Below are positions 61,734-64,000 of a stretch of 64,000 nucleotides of DNA, one piece after another (position 1 is the first letter of the stretch; each line of letters begins with the position of its first letter). This stretch comes from an uncultured Lachnospiraceae bacterium (GTDB lineage Bacteria; Bacillota; Clostridia; Lachnospirales; Lachnospiraceae): contig CAKREB010000011.1 in NCBI GenBank assembly GCA_934317005.1, positions 1 through 64,000 of the forward strand. The letters are read 5' to 3'. A program made the translations under genes and the position numbers. The notes under the pieces are model-generated. The model ran no database searches. It was not told the origin of the DNA and worked only from the letters and a program-made list of their open reading frames with translations.

Positions 61734-62771
61734 ATGAAAAAGCGACTTTTAGCAATGGCAGTAATGATAATGGCAGTGTCGTGTCTTTTTGCCTGTGGCA
61801 AGACAGATTCTTCGAAGGACTCTTCATCCAAAGCGGATAAGACCTATAAAGTGGGAATTGTCCAGTATGTGGATGATGCTTCTTTGAATCAGATACAGAA
61901 AGCAATTCAGACGGAGTTTGATGCGCAGGGCAAGGAGCTTGGCGTAACATTTGACTATAAAGACTATACATTTAATGGTCAGGCTGATCAGACGACATTG
62001 AGCCAGATTATGGCAGATCTGGTGTCTGATGAAGTAGATATCATTATTCCAATCGCAACACCGACAGCAGTAGTAGCACAGTCAGCAGCAGAAGATAAGC
62101 AGATTCCAATCGTATTTTCAGCAGTATCTGATCCGGTAGTAGCAGGTCTGGTAGAGGATATGGATAAGCCGGGGGCAAATATTACAGGTGTGAGTGATGC
62201 GTTAAATACAGAAGCGATCATGAAGCTGATCGTAGCGGGAAATAAAGATACGAAAAAGATTGGTCTTTTGTATGATAAGAGTCAGGATTCTTCCAAGAAC
62301 CCAATTGCGGATGCGAAGAAGTTCTGCAAGGATAATAATATTGAAGTAGTAGAAAAAACAGGTACAACAAATGATGAGATCAGTCTTGCAGCAGATGCAC
62401 TTGTGGCAGCAGGTGTTGATGCCGTATTTACGCCAACGGATAATACGGTTATGAAGGCTGAGTTAGCAATTTATGAGAAGTTTACTAAGGCAAAGATTCC
62501 TCACTACTGTGGTGCGGATTCCTTCGCATTAAACGGTGCTTTCTGTGGATATGGTGTTAACTATGAAGAGCTTGGAACAGAAACAGCAAAGATTGCTATC
62601 GATGTTTTGGTCAATGGCAAGAAGCCTGGCGAAATTGCTGTTAAGACACTGGATAATGGTATTGCGACGGTTAATACAGAAACAGCAGAGGCAGTTGGTA
62701 TTGATTACAGCTCTTTTAAAGATATGTGTGAGCAGGTAAAAGAAACAAAAACAGCAGAAGAGTTTGAGTAA
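61734..62771 (+). CDS. ABC importer substrate-binding lipoprotein (TrpX-like)
   Basis: This 345-residue lipoprotein has a signal peptide ending in the lipobox LFACG (Cys about 21), then a Ser/Lys-rich tether, then a periplasmic-binding fold of the PF04392 type (VGIVQYVDDASLNQIQKAI, IPIATPTAVVAQSAAEDK, VFSAVSDPVVAGLVED, GLLYDKSQDSSKN). Relatives bind tryptophan or other aromatic or small organic substrates. The ATG at 61734 has GAGG 8 bases upstream. First of a lipoprotein-permease-ATPase operon cut by the window edge. Confidence 0.9.
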   Translation: MKKRLLAMAVMIMAVSCLFACGKTDSSKDSSSKADKTYKVGIVQYVDDASLNQIQKAIQTEFDAQGKELGVTFDYKDYTFNGQADQTTLSQIMADLVSDEVDIIIPIATPTAVVAQSAAEDKQIPIVFSAVSDPVVAGLVEDMDKPGANITGVSDALNTEAIMKLIVAGNKDTKKIGLLYDKSQDSSKNPIADAKKFCKDNNIEVVEKTGTTNDEISLAADALVAAGVDAVFTPTDNTVMKAELAIYEKFTKAKIPHYCGADSFALNGAFCGYGVNYEELGTETAKIAIDVLVNGKKPGEIAVKTLDNGIATVNTETAEAVGIDYSSFKDMCEQVKETKTAEEFE

Positions 62772-62807
62772 TTCACGTAATTTATAAGGAAGGTTCGGAG
62801 GAAAAAG

Positions 62808-63776
62808 ATGTCTTCGATTTTTACAATATCGATATTACAGAGCGCGATTGAGTTAGGATTTATTTATTCATTGGTCGTTCTGGCGTTATTTATTTCATTT
62901 TCAATATTAAATATTGCCGATCTGTCTACAGATGGCTGCTTTACACTTGGGTGTGCCGTGGCAGCTTCTGTATCTTTGATGGGGCATCCAATCTTAGCGT
63001 TAGTCTGTGCGGTAGGTGCGGGAATCCTTTCGGGATTTATTACGGCATTTTTGCAGACGCGCATGGGTGTGGAATCCATTTTGGCAGGAATCATCGTCAA
63101 TACCGGGTTATATACGATCAACATAGCAGTCATGGGATTTTCGTCTAATCTGAACCTGTTTAAGTGTGACAGTATTTTTAGCCTGACAAGAGATTTTATT
63201 GAAAAACATTTTGGTGGAGCTGTCTTTGAGGTGCTGGTGACAGATGGATGGTATCGATTGATCCTGGTAGCGGTGCTTGTTATTTTGATCGGAATTTTGT
63301 TAAGCATTTTTCTGGGGACACGTTTGGGACTTTCCATTCGTGCAACGGGAGATAATGCAGCGATGGTAAAGGCATCAAGCATCAACCCAAAGCATACGAT
63401 TACAGTCGGACTTTGTGTGTCGAGTGCGCTGACTGCTCTTTCCGGTGGTATTTTGGCACAGTACCAGAAGTCTTGTGATATCAATCTGGGTACAGGTATG
63501 GTAACAATCGCACTTGCCAGTCTGATCATCGGTGAAACACTTGTTGGAAAAGGAACGATGTTTCGCAGGATTGTAGGCGTTATTTTTGGTAGCTGTCTGT
63601 ACCGCTTTATCGTGGCAGTAGCTATCCGTATCAATGTACCGGCAGAATGTTTGAAGTTAGTTTCGGCTGTGATCGTAGCAGTAGCGATCGCATTCCCGTA
63701 CTTAAAGAACAATGCTGTTTTTGCAAGACAGAAGTACATACAGATGGCAAAAAGGAAAAAAGGAGGTGCTTCGTGA
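62808..63776 (+). CDS. ABC importer permease
   Basis: This 322-residue permease of the branched-chain amino-acid/ribose type (PF02653) has about eight membrane helices. Visible features: FSILNIADLSTDGCFTLG at the N-terminus, GVESILAGIIVNTGLYTIN, and GLSIRATGDNAAMVKASSIN, which is the cytosolic loop that docks on the ATPase. It pairs with the lipoprotein upstream. The stop shares a base with the ATPase start (TGATG). Confidence 0.93.
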   Translation: MSSIFTISILQSAIELGFIYSLVVLALFISFSILNIADLSTDGCFTLGCAVAASVSLMGHPILALVCAVGAGILSGFITAFLQTRMGVESILAGIIVNTGLYTINIAVMGFSSNLNLFKCDSIFSLTRDFIEKHFGGAVFEVLVTDGWYRLILVAVLVILIGILLSIFLGTRLGLSIRATGDNAAMVKASSINPKHTITVGLCVSSALTALSGGILAQYQKSCDINLGTGMVTIALASLIIGETLVGKGTMFRRIVGVIFGSCLYRFIVAVAIRINVPAECLKLVSAVIVAVAIAFPYLKNNAVFARQKYIQMAKRKKGGAS

Positions 63777-64000
63777 TGTTACATCTGACGCATGTAAGTA
63801 AAACCTTTAATCCCGGAACGATCAATGAAAAGAAAGCGTTGATTGACCTGAATGTTTCTTTGGAACCGGGAGATTTTGCAACGATTGTAGGAAGCAATGG
63901 TGCCGGAAAATCGACAATGTTTAATGCAATCACAGGTGCATTTTACGTGGATGAGGGAGAGATTATCTTAGATGGTGAGGACATTACCTATAAGCAGGAG
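63776..64000 (+). CDS. ABC importer ATP-binding protein, 5' part (cut by window edge)
   Basis: The first 75 codons of an ABC ATPase: LHLTHVSKTFNPGTINEKKA, then the Walker A motif GSNGAGKST. The Q-loop, signature and Walker B lie outside the window. It completes the importer with the lipoprotein and permease. Start ATG 63776 overlaps the permease stop. Confidence 0.92.
   Translation, partial: MLHLTHVSKTFNPGTINEKKALIDLNVSLEPGDFATIVGSNGAGKSTMFNAITGAFYVDEGEIILDGEDITYKQE

Noticed and set aside
1..64000. CRISPR array, tRNA or rRNA genes, prophage
   Set aside because: No regularly spaced repeats, no tRNA T-loop/acceptor patterns and no phage structural genes were found on reading through.

Overview
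The window looks like the chromosome of a motile, low-GC Gram-positive anaerobe of the Lachnospiraceae (Clostridia). The evidence is the short Lachnospiraceae-type flagellin, strong Gram-positive ribosome binding sites, TTGACA/TATAAT and sigma-28 (SigD) type promoters, and a housekeeping set (NfeD/SPFH pair, BirA, CoaX, DusB) typical of that family. The genus cannot be fixed from the sequence alone.

Positions 1-36,000 form a flagellin locus with a large flagellin-glycosylation island. It starts with the 3' end of one flagellin gene and a complete second one (435-1268) behind a SigD-type promoter and a leader that resembles a CsrA target. A long same-strand operon follows (1528-16924): two Maf/DUF115 flagellin glycosyltransferases, several family-2 glycosyltransferases, CgeB-like glycosyltransferases (one interrupted by a single amber codon), three proteins with C-terminal SAM methyltransferase domains, and an FkbM methyltransferase. 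A DUF2920 hydrolase, more glycosyltransferases and a decayed gene lead to sugar-nucleotide genes: a DegT/VioA-like aminotransferase, then pseB, pseF and pseH, with pseG on the other strand at 34754-35827. Together these point to O-linked pseudaminic-acid-like glycan on flagellin. No PseI synthase or clear PseC is in the window.

Between a decayed pseG copy (28759-29040) and the intact pseG lies a very AT-rich four-gene cassette (29439-34531): an ATP-grasp ligase, an opine-dehydrogenase-like oxidoreductase, a large cobalamin-binding mutase-like protein and a methyltransferase. Its product is unknown. It is the best candidate here for an undescribed pathway, perhaps an amino-acid-derived decoration of the flagellar sugar.

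Positions 36,000-40,450 are an accessory junction: a RhuM-family gene, a complete GC-rich IS66-family element (37621-40295) and the tail of a second IS66-type transposase.

Positions 40,600-64,000 are mostly core genome: a DHH phosphoesterase, a TIR-transmembrane-propeller protein, a secreted leucine-rich-repeat protein, an rRNA methyltransferase, NfeD and SPFH membrane proteins, argF, birA, a small conserved protein, coaX, dusB, an MraY-like transferase, a chemotaxis receptor, a Na+/proline symporter, an AraC regulator with a GH43 xylosidase, and an ABC importer that runs off the right edge. I saw no tRNA, rRNA or CRISPR array.
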